DNA from: Desulfomonile tiedjei
GTDB lineage: Bacteria > Desulfobacterota > Desulfomonilia > Desulfomonilales > Desulfomonilaceae
Reading direction: 5' to 3'
NCBI GenBank assembly: GCA_016212935.1
Contig: JACRDE010000044.1
Location: 1 to 34,023, forward strand
DNA: 34,023 nt
This document shows, piece after piece, positions 23,733-32,901 of this stretch. The first letter of the stretch is position 1. Every line of letters begins with the position of its first letter. A program made the position numbers and the translations under genes. The notes below the pieces were generated by a model. It made no database searches, was not told the origin of the DNA, and worked only from the letters and a program-made list of their open reading frames with translations.

Positions 23733-25867
23733 TAAAGAGCGGCAAGGTAGTGCCATCGGAAGTCCCAGCGCCGGTAGTCAACCCGGGCAGCGTTCTCATC
23801 AAAGTGGTGAACTCATGCATTTCGGCTGGGACAGAACTTTCCGGCGTGCAAGCCAGCGGTAAATCCGTGGTCCGACAGGCCTTGGAGCAGCCTCAAAAGG
23901 TGGCCAAGGCGCTCAACATGATGCGCACGGAGGGAGTTACACGGACACTTGCCAAGATAAAGGGACATTTTGAGGCCGGAAGCCCTACTGGTTATTCTGC
24001 CGCGGGCGTAGTACTGGGCACAGGAGATGGCGTCACCGACCTTCGGCCTGGGGACCGCGTGGCCGCGGCCGGAGCGGGGTACGCCAACCATGCAGAATTT
24101 GTCGATGTGCCGCGTAACCTCGTAATGCGTATCCCCGACGGACTGGATTTTGCCAAGGCCTCCACAGTCACCCTGGGCGGCATCGCCATGCAGGGCGTTC
24201 GCCGGGCGGCCCCTGCGCTTGGTGAGTTAGTTGTGGTGTACGGCTCGGGCATTCTGGGCACGCTCGCCTTACGCATGCTGACACTCTCCGGAGCGCGTGT
24301 CATTGCAGTTGATCTCGATGACAAGCGCCTGGAATTGGCCCGAGCCATGGGGGCTGAGCTTGCTCTGAATTCATCGAGAGATGACGTTCTGGCTGCAGTC
24401 AAGAATCGCACAGACGGACGCCTGGCAGATATAGTGATGTTTTGCGCTTCCACGGGCAATTCCAAGGTCCTCACTGAAGCATTTGGCTTGACTCGGCGCA
24501 AGGGGCGGCTGGTCATGGTGGGGGTGTGGGGGAAGGAACTGGACCGCGACGATATTTATAAGAAAGAAATCGATTTCCTCATTTCCACGTCCTATGGTCC
24601 TGGCCGATACGACGTGGACTACGAAGAGGGCGGGCATGACTACCCCTACGACTACGTGCGGTGGACCGAAAACCGCAACATGACGGAGTACTTGCGCCTC
24701 ATGGCCTCCGGCAAACTTGATGTGACCTCGCTCATCCACGGTATCTACACGATCGATCGCGCTCCCGAAGCATACGCCGCCTTGAAATCGCCTGACAAGC
24801 CCATGATGGTGCTTCTGGACTACGGCCAGGACATGCCGGAAGGGCTGACGGAGTTCCCCCGAAAGGTGTCGGTGCGGATTCCGGGGCTGTCCGGATCGAA
24901 GCGCGTGGCGCCCGTTCGGGTGGCATGCGTGGGGGCGGGCGGCTACGCTCAAGGCATGCACCTGCCCAATCTCAAGAAACTGGATGATCTGTTTATCCTG
25001 CGCACTGTGTGCAGCCGCACGGGCTCCAACGCCAAGGCCGTAGCCACCCAGTATCTGGCTGAGTATGCTACAACTGACTATTATGAAGTATTGGCAGACA
25101 AGGATGTGGACCTCGTCATCCTTTGTACCCGCCATCACCTGCATGGCGCGCAGATCTTGACCGCCCTTGAGGCCGGTAAGCATGTACTGGTGGAAAAACC
25201 TCTTTGCCTCACGCAAGACGAATTGGACGCCATCGCAGCCTTCTATGCCGATGGTGAGAAGAGCGACGATGGAAAACCGTTGCTCGCTGTAGGCTTCAAC
25301 CGGCGTTTCTCCAGATATGCCGACGAGGTGCGCCGGTGCGTCCAAGGCCGAAATACCCCTCTTTTTCTAAGGTACCGTATGAATGCAGGGTATCTGCCTC
25401 CCGATCACTGGACGCATGGTCCCGAAGGTGGTGGCCGCATCATGGGAGAGGCCTGCCACATAGTGGATCTGTTGCGCAGCATAACAGCAGCACCGGTGCG
25501 GGCAGCATCTGCCGCTTCGCTGCATCCTGAGGGACGCAACTTTGTCGCCGCAGACAACAAGATCATCACTCTGGAATACGAAGACGGATCCGTTGGCAGC
25601 ATAGAATATCTAGCCGTGGGAGCCAAAGAGATCCCCAAGGAATACCTGGAAGTCCATTTCGATGGCAAAACCGTGATCGTAGACAACTATCAGTCCATCA
25701 AGGGCTTCGGCTTAGCGGTGCACGGCTTGACAGACTCCATTCCCGACAAAGGGCAACTGTCCATGTTGAAGCAGATAGGCCTGTATCTGGTCGGCAAGCG
25801 TGAGACGTGGCCTGTCAGCCTTGAGGAGTTGATCGAAACCACAGCCATCACTTTTGCGGTAAAGTAG
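23717..25867 (+). CDS. Bi-domain oxidoreductase: MDR alcohol dehydrogenase fused to Gfo/Idh/MocA
   Basis: 716 residues. Residues 1-~375 form a zinc-type medium-chain dehydrogenase: CISAGTELSG, TGYSAAGVVLGTG, LRPGDRVAAAGAGYANHAEF, and the nucleotide fold VVVYGSGILGTLALRML with VIAVDLDDKR. Residues ~395-716 form a Gfo/Idh/MocA oxidoreductase: RVACVGAGGYAQGMHLPNLK, DLVILCTRHHLHG, LVEKPLCLT (EKP motif), GFNRRFSRY and the helix GGGRIMGEACHIVDLLRSI. Such fusions occur next to heparinase II/III-like genes in surface-polysaccharide clusters, as here, and probably act on a sugar nucleotide or sugar acid. AGGA precedes ATG 23717. Reaction not determined. Confidence 0.92.
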   Translation: MLQVLIKSGKVVPSEVPAPVVNPGSVLIKVVNSCISAGTELSGVQASGKSVVRQALEQPQKVAKALNMMRTEGVTRTLAKIKGHFEAGSPTGYSAAGVVLGTGDGVTDLRPGDRVAAAGAGYANHAEFVDVPRNLVMRIPDGLDFAKASTVTLGGIAMQGVRRAAPALGELVVVYGSGILGTLALRMLTLSGARVIAVDLDDKRLELARAMGAELALNSSRDDVLAAVKNRTDGRLADIVMFCASTGNSKVLTEAFGLTRRKGRLVMVGVWGKELDRDDIYKKEIDFLISTSYGPGRYDVDYEEGGHDYPYDYVRWTENRNMTEYLRLMASGKLDVTSLIHGIYTIDRAPEAYAALKSPDKPMMVLLDYGQDMPEGLTEFPRKVSVRIPGLSGSKRVAPVRVACVGAGGYAQGMHLPNLKKLDDLFILRTVCSRTGSNAKAVATQYLAEYATTDYYEVLADKDVDLVILCTRHHLHGAQILTALEAGKHVLVEKPLCLTQDELDAIAAFYADGEKSDDGKPLLAVGFNRRFSRYADEVRRCVQGRNTPLFLRYRMNAGYLPPDHWTHGPEGGGRIMGEACHIVDLLRSITAAPVRAASAASLHPEGRNFVAADNKIITLEYEDGSVGSIEYLAVGAKEIPKEYLEVHFDGKTVIVDNYQSIKGFGLAVHGLTDSIPDKGQLSMLKQIGLYLVGKRETWPVSLEELIETTAITFAVK

Positions 25868-25875
25868 GGGGAGCC

Positions 25876-26700
25876 ATGAATATAGATCCAAATGCTCGCG
25901 AACAAGCGCGGCTCCAATGGAATACAACGCCGTGTGGACGGGTGGAGGGCGATGACCACACGCTTGAGTACTTTCTTGATATCGAACGGGAACGCTACGC
26001 TCAGCAAACGTGGATGCACGGCATTGTTCCCTTCGGAGAATACTGCGGCAAGAATGTGCTGGAAGTCGGCTGCGGCCATGGTACGGATCTCGCGCAATTT
26101 GGAGGGCATGGAGCAGAATGTTTCGCCATTGACATCACGGAGCGACATCTGGAATTGACTCGGCGAAACTTTGCTTTGCGAGGACTTAGAGTTGACGCTC
26201 GCGAATGCGACGCGACAGCTATTTGCTTTGCGAACAGCACCTTCGACTGTGTATACAGCTTTGGAGTCGTTCACCACATTCCTGAGCCAGCCCAAGTCCT
26301 CGATGAAGTGCACCGGGTTCTCAAGCCTGGCGGAGCTTTTTTCATAGGCGTATATAACAAGTGGTCCATATTTCACGTTTTCAGTAAGTTACTCGCCCAA
26401 GGGATATTGCGCAGGGATCTTTTTCGGATCGGTTATAAGGGACTTCTCGCCACTATTGAATGCGGGGCCGATGGCGTCAATATCAAGCCTTACGTGAAGC
26501 TCTACTCCACACGAGAACTTCTTGCCATGCTGGGGCGAGCTGGCTTTTCGGTGGTCAGGCACGGCACTGTCCAACTTGAACCCGGTCATTTCAGTAGGCT
26601 TGCGGGTGTAGCCGCGCGCCACTGGGACGTCTTCAAGAAGTGCGAGCAACGTTTCGGCTGGTACGTATGGGCTTTGGCCCAGAAACAAGGGGCCGTCTGA
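25876..26700 (+). CDS. SAM-dependent methyltransferase (class I)
   Basis: 274 residues. Motif I VLEVGCGHGT (61-70), an acidic residue after strand 2 (FAIDITERH), motif CDATAICFANSTFDCVYSFG and the post-motif LKPGGAFFIGVYN. The C-terminal half has LYSTRELLAMLGRAGFSVV, as seen in ubiquinone/sugar-type methyltransferases. It starts 8 nt after the bi-domain oxidoreductase stop (GGGGGAG just before ATG) and ends 1 nt before asnB-like. First of three methyltransferases in the cluster; likely methylates a sugar or a glycan end. Substrate unknown. Confidence 0.9.
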   Translation: MNIDPNAREQARLQWNTTPCGRVEGDDHTLEYFLDIERERYAQQTWMHGIVPFGEYCGKNVLEVGCGHGTDLAQFGGHGAECFAIDITERHLELTRRNFALRGLRVDARECDATAICFANSTFDCVYSFGVVHHIPEPAQVLDEVHRVLKPGGAFFIGVYNKWSIFHVFSKLLAQGILRRDLFRIGYKGLLATIECGADGVNIKPYVKLYSTRELLAMLGRAGFSVVRHGTVQLEPGHFSRLAGVAARHWDVFKKCEQRFGWYVWALAQKQGAV

Positions 26701-26701
26701 C

Positions 26702-28624
26702 ATGTGCGGCATACTTGGTATACTGGCATTCTCCGGCTCTCGTTGGGAACCTGATGCAGCACTCCTGACGAGCATGCGCGACACCATGATCCATCGCGGT
26801 CCAGACGGCGGCGGCCTGTGGATTTCCACTGACAAACGGGTTGCCCTTGGTCACAGACGGCTGTCCATCATAGATCTTTCCGAGGCAGCGACCCAGCCTA
26901 TGCATTCGAAATGCGGGCGCTATCACCTCACTTTCAATGGTGAGATTTATAACCACGCGGAATTGAGAAAAGAGTTGCAGGGGCTGGGGCACCGGGAATG
27001 GCAGACCTCCCACTCCGACACGGAAGTAATTCTAAAGGCTTACATGCAATGGGGCAAGGATTGCGTTCAGCGCTTTCGAGGAATGTTTGCTTTCGGCATT
27101 TGGGACTCTCAGGAGCGTGAGTTGTGGCTTGTGCGCGACCGCATCGGCATCAAGCCTCTCTATTATTCTGTGCACCATGGCCGTATCTGCTTTGCCTCAG
27201 AAATTAAAGCGCTCCTGCTTGACCCCGACCAGGTTCGTGAAGTGGACCGCGAGGCTTTCTATCACTATCTCTCCTTTCTGACCACACCCGCACCGCAGAC
27301 GCTATTTGCAGGCATCAAAAAAATACCCTGCGGCTGTTGGCTGACGGTAAAGGAAGACGGCACGGTGGCCGAATACCGCTACTGGGACGTGTGGGATCAC
27401 ACGCAGCCGCTGGTAAACGAATCCGAAGAAGCCATAGCTGAGCGCATTCTAGCCGAACTGGAAACTGCCGTACGCTACCGAAAGGTCAGCGACGTGCCCG
27501 TGGGGGTATTCCTTTCCGGAGGGATTGATTCAAGCACCAACGCGGCCCTTTTCTCTCGAGGGGAAGGCGGCCCGGTGAAGACTTTCTCCATCGGCTACAA
27601 AGGAGAATACGACTCGTACAAGAACGAGCTGCATTTTGCTCGCCGAATGGCCCAAGAAATAAATTCGGAGCACCATGAGCTACAACTCTCTCAGCAAGAT
27701 TTGCTGGACTTCGTTCCTCGTATGGTGTGGTTGCAGGATGAGCCCATAGCGGACCCTGTGTGCGTGCCGGTATACTATGTCTCAAAGCTGGCGCGCGACA
27801 ACGGCGTTATAGTCTGCCAATTGGGCGAGGGTGCGGATGAGTTGTTTTGCGGTTATCCGTTCTGGGGCAGCGCCATACGGAAGGCCGCGTTAAACAGGCT
27901 TCCCGTGCCGCGCTTGCTCAAGTCCATTGGCTGCAGAGTGGCAGAAGCATTAGGCAAGACCGACGGCTACAAATACATTCAACTGCGTCGCGCGGTCGAC
28001 GGTCAACCTATCTTCTGGAGCGGTGCTGAGGCCTTTTTCGAGCACCAAAAGAAGCGTCTTCTCTCCCCCACACTGCGCCGGGAGTTGGATGGTCTTTCGT
28101 CCTGGGACATGGCCCTGAAACCATTATACGATCGATTTCGGCAGAAGGCGTGGGATACTTCAGATCTGCATTGGATGACTTACACAGATTTGAATTTGCG
28201 CCTCCCGGAACTTCTCCTCATGCGGGTAGACAAGATGAGCATGGGGGTGAGCCTCGAAGGTCGCGTGCCATTCCTGGACCACAAGTTTGTGGAGCTCGCT
28301 CTTTCCATTCCGGCAGCGCTGAAAACAAAGAATAACACCCTCAAATACATGCTCAAGAAAGCGGTGCGCGGGGTCATTCCAGATGAACTCATCGACCGCA
28401 AGAAGCAGGGCTTCGGTGTGCCGGTGTACGAATGGTTTTTCGACAGGCTCGGGGATGAGGTGCGCAGCGAGATGAAAGATTTTTGTGCCAAGACAGACTT
28501 TTTGGACGGGGAAGAGGTCTTCCGGTACCTGAACTCCGGGGCCGGGCCTCAGGCATGGTATCTGTACAACTTTGCATTGTGGTACAACAGATTTATAGTG
28601 CAAAAGGCCCCTGGTACGATGTGA
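26702..28624 (+). CDS. Glutamine-dependent asparagine synthetase-like amidotransferase (AsnB/WbpS type)
   Basis: 640 residues. The N-terminal class II glutaminase starts MCGILGIL with Cys2 as nucleophile after Met removal; HRGPDGGG (31-38) and FNGEIYN (78-84) follow. The PP-loop SGGIDSS at 272-278 starts the synthetase half, with QLGEGADELFCGYPFWG, MRVDKMSMGVSLEGRVPFLD and KYMLKKAVRG later. In O-antigen clusters (WbpS of Pseudomonas, WbmI of Bordetella) such enzymes are thought to amidate uronic acids rather than aspartate. Its position in the middle of this cluster, next to a heparinase II/III-like gene, supports that reading over plain asparagine synthesis; this is inference from context. 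Confidence 0.93.
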   Translation: MCGILGILAFSGSRWEPDAALLTSMRDTMIHRGPDGGGLWISTDKRVALGHRRLSIIDLSEAATQPMHSKCGRYHLTFNGEIYNHAELRKELQGLGHREWQTSHSDTEVILKAYMQWGKDCVQRFRGMFAFGIWDSQERELWLVRDRIGIKPLYYSVHHGRICFASEIKALLLDPDQVREVDREAFYHYLSFLTTPAPQTLFAGIKKIPCGCWLTVKEDGTVAEYRYWDVWDHTQPLVNESEEAIAERILAELETAVRYRKVSDVPVGVFLSGGIDSSTNAALFSRGEGGPVKTFSIGYKGEYDSYKNELHFARRMAQEINSEHHELQLSQQDLLDFVPRMVWLQDEPIADPVCVPVYYVSKLARDNGVIVCQLGEGADELFCGYPFWGSAIRKAALNRLPVPRLLKSIGCRVAEALGKTDGYKYIQLRRAVDGQPIFWSGAEAFFEHQKKRLLSPTLRRELDGLSSWDMALKPLYDRFRQKAWDTSDLHWMTYTDLNLRLPELLLMRVDKMSMGVSLEGRVPFLDHKFVELALSIPAALKTKNNTLKYMLKKAVRGVIPDELIDRKKQGFGVPVYEWFFDRLGDEVRSEMKDFCAKTDFLDGEEVFRYLNSGAGPQAWYLYNFALWYNRFIVQKAPGTM

Positions 28625-28693
28625 AATCTGTTACGCCACATCCGGATGGGACGCTCGGCCGGGACGATAAAGATAGAGAAGAAATAGATCCTG

Positions 28694-29503
28694 ATGCTCA
28701 GTTTTGATGAATTCAAAGCCGTTCACAGCGAAGTTGCCAACTCGGTTACAAAGCTCTGGACCAGAGACCTCCAGATCGAGGCTTCGCAACACAACGCCAC
28801 GCTGCATCCCGACCATTTCAATATGGAGGCCTATTTCCTCGCCTCCCTTCAGCGGTTTTACGCGGCCTATGCCGCTGTCGCAGACAAAGAAGTGAACACG
28901 GTGTGCGACATTGGCTGTCTTGGAGGTGTTTTCCCGTTGACTATGCGACGTCTTGGCTACGACGTGACCGTCACTGAGACGCTGAGTCTATACAGCGAGA
29001 ACTTCCTGCGGTTCCTTGACTTCCACCGGGACAATGGGATTAAGATTGTAGACTACGATCCTTTCGGCGATTCTTTGCACGGAGCTACCTATGACCTCGT
29101 GTTTTGCATGGCCGTGCTGGAACACTATCCCCATTCACTGAAGCTATTTGCCAGAAACTTCGCAGCCATGATTGGAGATGGCGGTCTGGCCTACATAGAA
29201 GTACCTCTCATCACATACTTTTTCAAACGTCTCAACTTGCTCTTCGGAAAATCTCCTCTGGTAGACATCAGATTTATCTCGGCGTCGAAAATACCGTTCA
29301 CAGGTCATCATCACGAATTCACGATCGAAGAACTGCGTTTTCTGGCCAACATGGCGGGTCTTGATATCCTCGACGAGCATTACGTAAGTTACTCCGCTCA
29401 ATTGCCTTGGCTCCAAAGGCAGCTATATCGGCTCCTCACCCGTTGGTGGCCCGATTGCCACGAAGTTGGTGCCCTGTTGTGCCTGAAGGGAACACCGTCT
29501 TGA
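28694..29503 (+). CDS. SAM-dependent methyltransferase
   Basis: 269 residues. Motif I VCDIGCLGGVF (70-80), then DVTVTETLSL (acidic after strand 2), DLVFCMAVLEHYPHS as motif II with the LEH signature, and GGLAYIEVPLI. N-terminal ~65 residues are helical, the C-terminal part has FTGHHHEFTIEELRFLANMA. It lies 69 nt after the amidotransferase stop and overlaps the next gene by 4 nt. Probably modifies the glycan or its carrier; specificity unknown. Confidence 0.88.
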   Translation: MLSFDEFKAVHSEVANSVTKLWTRDLQIEASQHNATLHPDHFNMEAYFLASLQRFYAAYAAVADKEVNTVCDIGCLGGVFPLTMRRLGYDVTVTETLSLYSENFLRFLDFHRDNGIKIVDYDPFGDSLHGATYDLVFCMAVLEHYPHSLKLFARNFAAMIGDGGLAYIEVPLITYFFKRLNLLFGKSPLVDIRFISASKIPFTGHHHEFTIEELRFLANMAGLDILDEHYVSYSAQLPWLQRQLYRLLTRWWPDCHEVGALLCLKGTPS

Positions 29504-30297
29504 GCTTAATTTCCGACTCGCATGGCAATATCTATGGCCACAATAAACGGCTGCAGATACTTTTGCCGCTACTGTCTCCTCAGGACATTATAGTCGAATT
29601 TGGCTGCGGCACCGGTTATATGATTACCCTGCCTTTATTGCGGTTGGGTTACGATGCCATCGGCGTCGATATGGATGCGCCCTCCATTGAGTATGGCCGC
29701 AATGTGCTGCGGGAAGAGGGTCTGCCCGAAGATCGGCTTCGCTGCATTGACCTGAGGGATCTTGATCTTCAGCCCGACTGCATCATTGCCTCGGAAGTTC
29801 TTGAGCACATCCCTGATGATGAGCTCGAAGGCGTTGTGGCCATGCTTACGTCCAAACTGAACACTGGCGGTACCCTCCTGATAACGGTTCCGAACGGCTA
29901 TGGTTGGTTTGAGGCAGAAAGCTGGTTGTGGAACTCAATGACCATCGGTCGCTTGCTGGAGCGCCTGAGAATTGTGAACGCCATTATAGAAATGAAAAAG
30001 AGAATCGGCATCTGGGACCATGCTGAAATGTTTTCTACCCTGTCCTCCTCGCCTCATGTGCAACGTTTCACTATGTCGCGCATTTGCCTTCTACTTGAGC
30101 GGCACGGACTCAGGATCGAGCAGCGAACGGGTACGGTCTTCTTCTGTGGCCCTTTTTCGCATTTGTTTTTCAGCGGGGTACGTCCCGTTACAGCCTTCAA
30201 CCTGTGGCTCGGTTCGCTGTTGCCAGACTGGGCTGCCGGCTTCATAGTTGTCTGCCGCAAGCCTGGGGAATTGGCTTCGCAGCGGATTGCTCCGTGA
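29500..30297 (+). CDS. SAM-dependent methyltransferase
   Basis: 265 residues from TTG 29500, which overlaps the upstream TGA (TTGA) and has GAAGGG 9 nt before it; an earlier GTG start inside the previous gene is less likely. Motif I is IVEFGCGTGY (31-40), then GVDMDAPS, DCIIASEVLEHIPDDEL and LLITVPNGYGWFEAE, the usual order of UbiG/UbiE-like enzymes. The C-terminal end has a hydrophobic stretch (FFCGPFSHLFFSG to WLGSLLPDWAAGF), which could touch the membrane. Third methyltransferase of the cluster. Confidence 0.85.
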   Translation: MSLISDSHGNIYGHNKRLQILLPLLSPQDIIVEFGCGTGYMITLPLLRLGYDAIGVDMDAPSIEYGRNVLREEGLPEDRLRCIDLRDLDLQPDCIIASEVLEHIPDDELEGVVAMLTSKLNTGGTLLITVPNGYGWFEAESWLWNSMTIGRLLERLRIVNAIIEMKKRIGIWDHAEMFSTLSSSPHVQRFTMSRICLLLERHGLRIEQRTGTVFFCGPFSHLFFSGVRPVTAFNLWLGSLLPDWAAGFIVVCRKPGELASQRIAP

Positions 30298-30370
30298 TTG
30301 GGCTCTGGTTGGGCCCGAGTCTTATCGCTCCAACAGATTTGTTCAGGTCTCGAATGGGCAGTATTTCACG

Positions 30371-31654
30371 ATGAACGATGAGTCCCCAATCACTGGGCAC
30401 ACATGGCTTTCCAGGATTTTTCATTCCGATTTCGTCCAAGGGGTGGCCATTACCTTCGCTAACCGCGGGCTGCTCATCGCGTTAGGCATGATATCCAGTG
30501 TCATCGTTGCCCGTGGTTTAGGGCCCGAGGCTCGGGGCGATTGGGCTTACATCAGTACGCTTATCGGGCTAGTCGGGCAATTCTCTCTCCTCGGCCTGCA
30601 GAGCGCTAATGTCCTTTATGCCAGCCAAGAACCCGATACCGTGCCAGCGCTGCTAGGCAACTCGTTGGCCACGTCCCTGGCACTTGGGAGCGTCAGTTTC
30701 CTGGGCATCGCGGCCTACGACGGGCTGTTGAAGGGCAGCGGGCTTTCTTGGTACGTGCTTTTGTGCATTTATGCCACGGTTTGTGTTCAAACCTGCTCTT
30801 ACCTCTTCCAAAACCTTCTACTCGGCATGCATAAGATACGATCGTACAACCTCACGGAATTTATTTCCCAATTGGTTGGCGTAGGCGCAACGGTGTTACT
30901 GTTTGTCACACATCGATTGAGCGTGGACTGGCTGCTCAGCATTGGCGTGGCAGCAGCTGCTTTGTGCGTCGTCACCGCCGCTGCGGCCATATTGAGGACA
31001 AACAAAACCCTACCGCGCACTGATTGGGGAACCTTTCAAAAATGCTTGCGTTACGGCTGGCGAGTCTATCTCGCCTGCGTTGCGGCCTTTTTTCTTGCGC
31101 GCGGGGAATTATTCTTGCTGGAAGGGCAAATCTCCGCACACGATATGGGCCAGTACGCTGTGGCTTACGGAGTCTTCTCAATGGCCACCGTGCTTCCGTC
31201 GATTATAGGCACGCTGCTATTCCCGAAGCTCTCGGTAATGGATGGAGAGGCGCGATGGGAAGGACTTTTGCGGACGGTCTGGCTATCGCTGCCTCTGTTG
31301 CTCGCGGTCACGATGCTGCTCTGGCTAGCTGCACCGATTGTCGTAAACCTCCTGTACGGGAAGGCCTATAAAGAGTCAGTGATACCTTTTCGCATCCTTG
31401 TGCTCAGCTTACCCGCCGCTGGGATGTGCTCACTATTTTCCAATTATCTTGCTACTTGGCTCTTCCCTGCGGGCCTTCTGGCTGCCTATGCGTTGCTGGC
31501 CTGCGGCAAAGCTGTCGTACTGGCACAGCCGTGGACGCATGCGCTACCAACATTGGCGCTATTGAATTTGAGTGTGACATGCATCCAATTGATCTGCATC
31601 ATGGTGGCCGCACTGGTTCGTAGCAGAGCCGAACGGGCAGCCGCTATCCATTAG
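30371..31654 (+). CDS. Wzx-type polysaccharide flippase
   Basis: 427 residues from ATG 30371 (the reading frame is open back to 30248, but the extension is polar and overlaps the methyltransferase gene; the ribosome site is weak for either). Mostly hydrophobic with about a dozen membrane segments. Family features: FANRGLLIALGMISSVIVAR, GLGPEARGDWAYISTLIGLV, QFSLLGLQSANVLY and the later VLPSIIGTLLFPKLS with PIVVNLLYGKAYKESV. It would flip undecaprenyl-linked repeat units to the periplasmic side. Last gene on this strand in the cluster. The C-terminal segment is shorter and less typical than in most relatives, so a small deletion there is possible. Confidence 0.85.
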   Translation: MNDESPITGHTWLSRIFHSDFVQGVAITFANRGLLIALGMISSVIVARGLGPEARGDWAYISTLIGLVGQFSLLGLQSANVLYASQEPDTVPALLGNSLATSLALGSVSFLGIAAYDGLLKGSGLSWYVLLCIYATVCVQTCSYLFQNLLLGMHKIRSYNLTEFISQLVGVGATVLLFVTHRLSVDWLLSIGVAAAALCVVTAAAAILRTNKTLPRTDWGTFQKCLRYGWRVYLACVAAFFLARGELFLLEGQISAHDMGQYAVAYGVFSMATVLPSIIGTLLFPKLSVMDGEARWEGLLRTVWLSLPLLLAVTMLLWLAAPIVVNLLYGKAYKESVIPFRILVLSLPAAGMCSLFSNYLATWLFPAGLLAAYALLACGKAVVLAQPWTHALPTLALLNLSVTCIQLICIMVAALVRSRAERAAAIH

Positions 31655-31788
31655 ACGCCACCATATTACGGTCGGTTGGCAACACCGCCTAATCAACTGC
31701 AAATCGTAACATTTTGTCGCCACTGAAAAACATGACAACTACACACGATTGCTTTGTGCAACAAGGACTCCACATGGGGTTGGCAGGC

Positions 31789-32901
31789 TCAATTTCCCTT
31801 ATTGTTAACTCCAACGTTCTCCAGCAAGCGCAGGTATGCTTTGGCTGCAGTGTCCCAGGAGAAGCGTTCCATTCGTCTTCTTTGTTCCGACAGTTTCTTG
31901 TGCAGTAGTTCCGGTTCGCGCAAGAACTTAATGATCTTGTTTGCCAAATCCTTGGGGTCTTTCGGGTCAAAACGCAGATCAGGATCGTCCACTACTTCCG
32001 AAAGAGCGGCTGCGTCTGCCACCAGTGGCAGAGTGCCAAATCGGACCGCTTCCAGAGGGGTGAGCCCAAAGCCCTCGTATAATGAGGGCACCACGTGAAG
32101 ACTGGCATTATGATACAACGTTCCCATATCTTCATCCGAGACGCGGCCTGTGAGAACCACATCTTCCGCTCTCAACTGTTCACATGACGATCCCAAAAAA
32201 CGAACCTTCGCCCTGTCGCTCTCGAAAGTCTGTCCTGTAATGACCAATTTGAGACTCGGATCAGCAGCTTTCTTGACAAGGAAAAAAGCCTTGAGGAGTA
32301 TTTCAAGATTCTTATGCGGCTTGACGTTTCCAACTGCCAGAATATATGGCAAGACCACATCATAGCGGGCTAACCGATCGACCGACATGTCAACCGGTGG
32401 ACCGAAGGAGCGACCCGGTCCGTTAAGGATGGTAATCACTCTTTTTGGAGCAACCCGCACATGAGTTAGGATCTCTTTGCGAGTGAATTCCGAAGGCGAG
32501 ACTATCATGGCAGCGTTTCTCAACACTACGCGGAAAAAAAGATGAGCATAAAGCCTTTTGGCCATCCCGCTGAAGAACTGAGGAAGTACCAGATGCGCCA
32601 AGTCGTGAACTATGACAACAATCCGTGAAAAAGTAGAGACTGGAATGTTGTAGTGCGGACAGAGCAGCACGTCGGTGCCCCGAAGCAATCGCCTGGGAAA
32701 GCTGATCTGCTCGCCAATGGAGTAGATTGGATTTTGGAATGACATGGCTTCCGTATGGTCGCTTACATAATTGGCCAGTTTTTCGGGATCCCCTAGCAGG
32801 ACAAAGTGATGGGGAGCAGCGAGTAATCGAGGGACCACTTCCTGAATTACAGTCCCGATGCCACTTTGATCGATCATACGGCAGTCTATAACGATCTTCA
32901 T
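31789..32901 (-). CDS. GT4 glycosyltransferase
   Basis: 370 residues. Motifs: DQSGIGTVIQEVVPRLL near the N-terminus, VVIVHDLAHLVLPQFF, IVSPSEFTRKEIL, YILAVGNVKPHKNLEILLKA (start of the second Rossmann domain), LTGRVSDEDMGTLYHNASLH, and SLYEGFGLTPLEAVRFGTLP, the classical EX7E donor site of GT4 mannosyl-type transferases. It points towards the cluster and ends 134 nt from the flippase stop, so it has separate regulation but probably the same glycan or a related one. ATG 32901 is in a good position, with no strong ribosome site seen. Confidence 0.92.
   Translation of the reverse strand: MKIVIDCRMIDQSGIGTVIQEVVPRLLAAPHHFVLLGDPEKLANYVSDHTEAMSFQNPIYSIGEQISFPRRLLRGTDVLLCPHYNIPVSTFSRIVVIVHDLAHLVLPQFFSGMAKRLYAHLFFRVVLRNAAMIVSPSEFTRKEILTHVRVAPKRVITILNGPGRSFGPPVDMSVDRLARYDVVLPYILAVGNVKPHKNLEILLKAFFLVKKAADPSLKLVITGQTFESDRAKVRFLGSSCEQLRAEDVVLTGRVSDEDMGTLYHNASLHVVPSLYEGFGLTPLEAVRFGTLPLVADAAALSEVVDDPDLRFDPKDPKDLANKIIKFLREPELLHKKLSEQRRRMERFSWDTAAKAYLRLLENVGVNNKGN

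Noticed and set aside
24371-25345. 324-codon minus-strand open frame inside the bi-domain oxidoreductase gene
   Set aside because: It is antisense to a gene with clear motifs in both domains, and its translation is His/Arg-rich without family features.
31426-31654. Possible frameshift at the 3' end of the flippase gene
   Set aside because: The other frames do not restore a better family match, so the shorter atypical C-terminus is kept as is.
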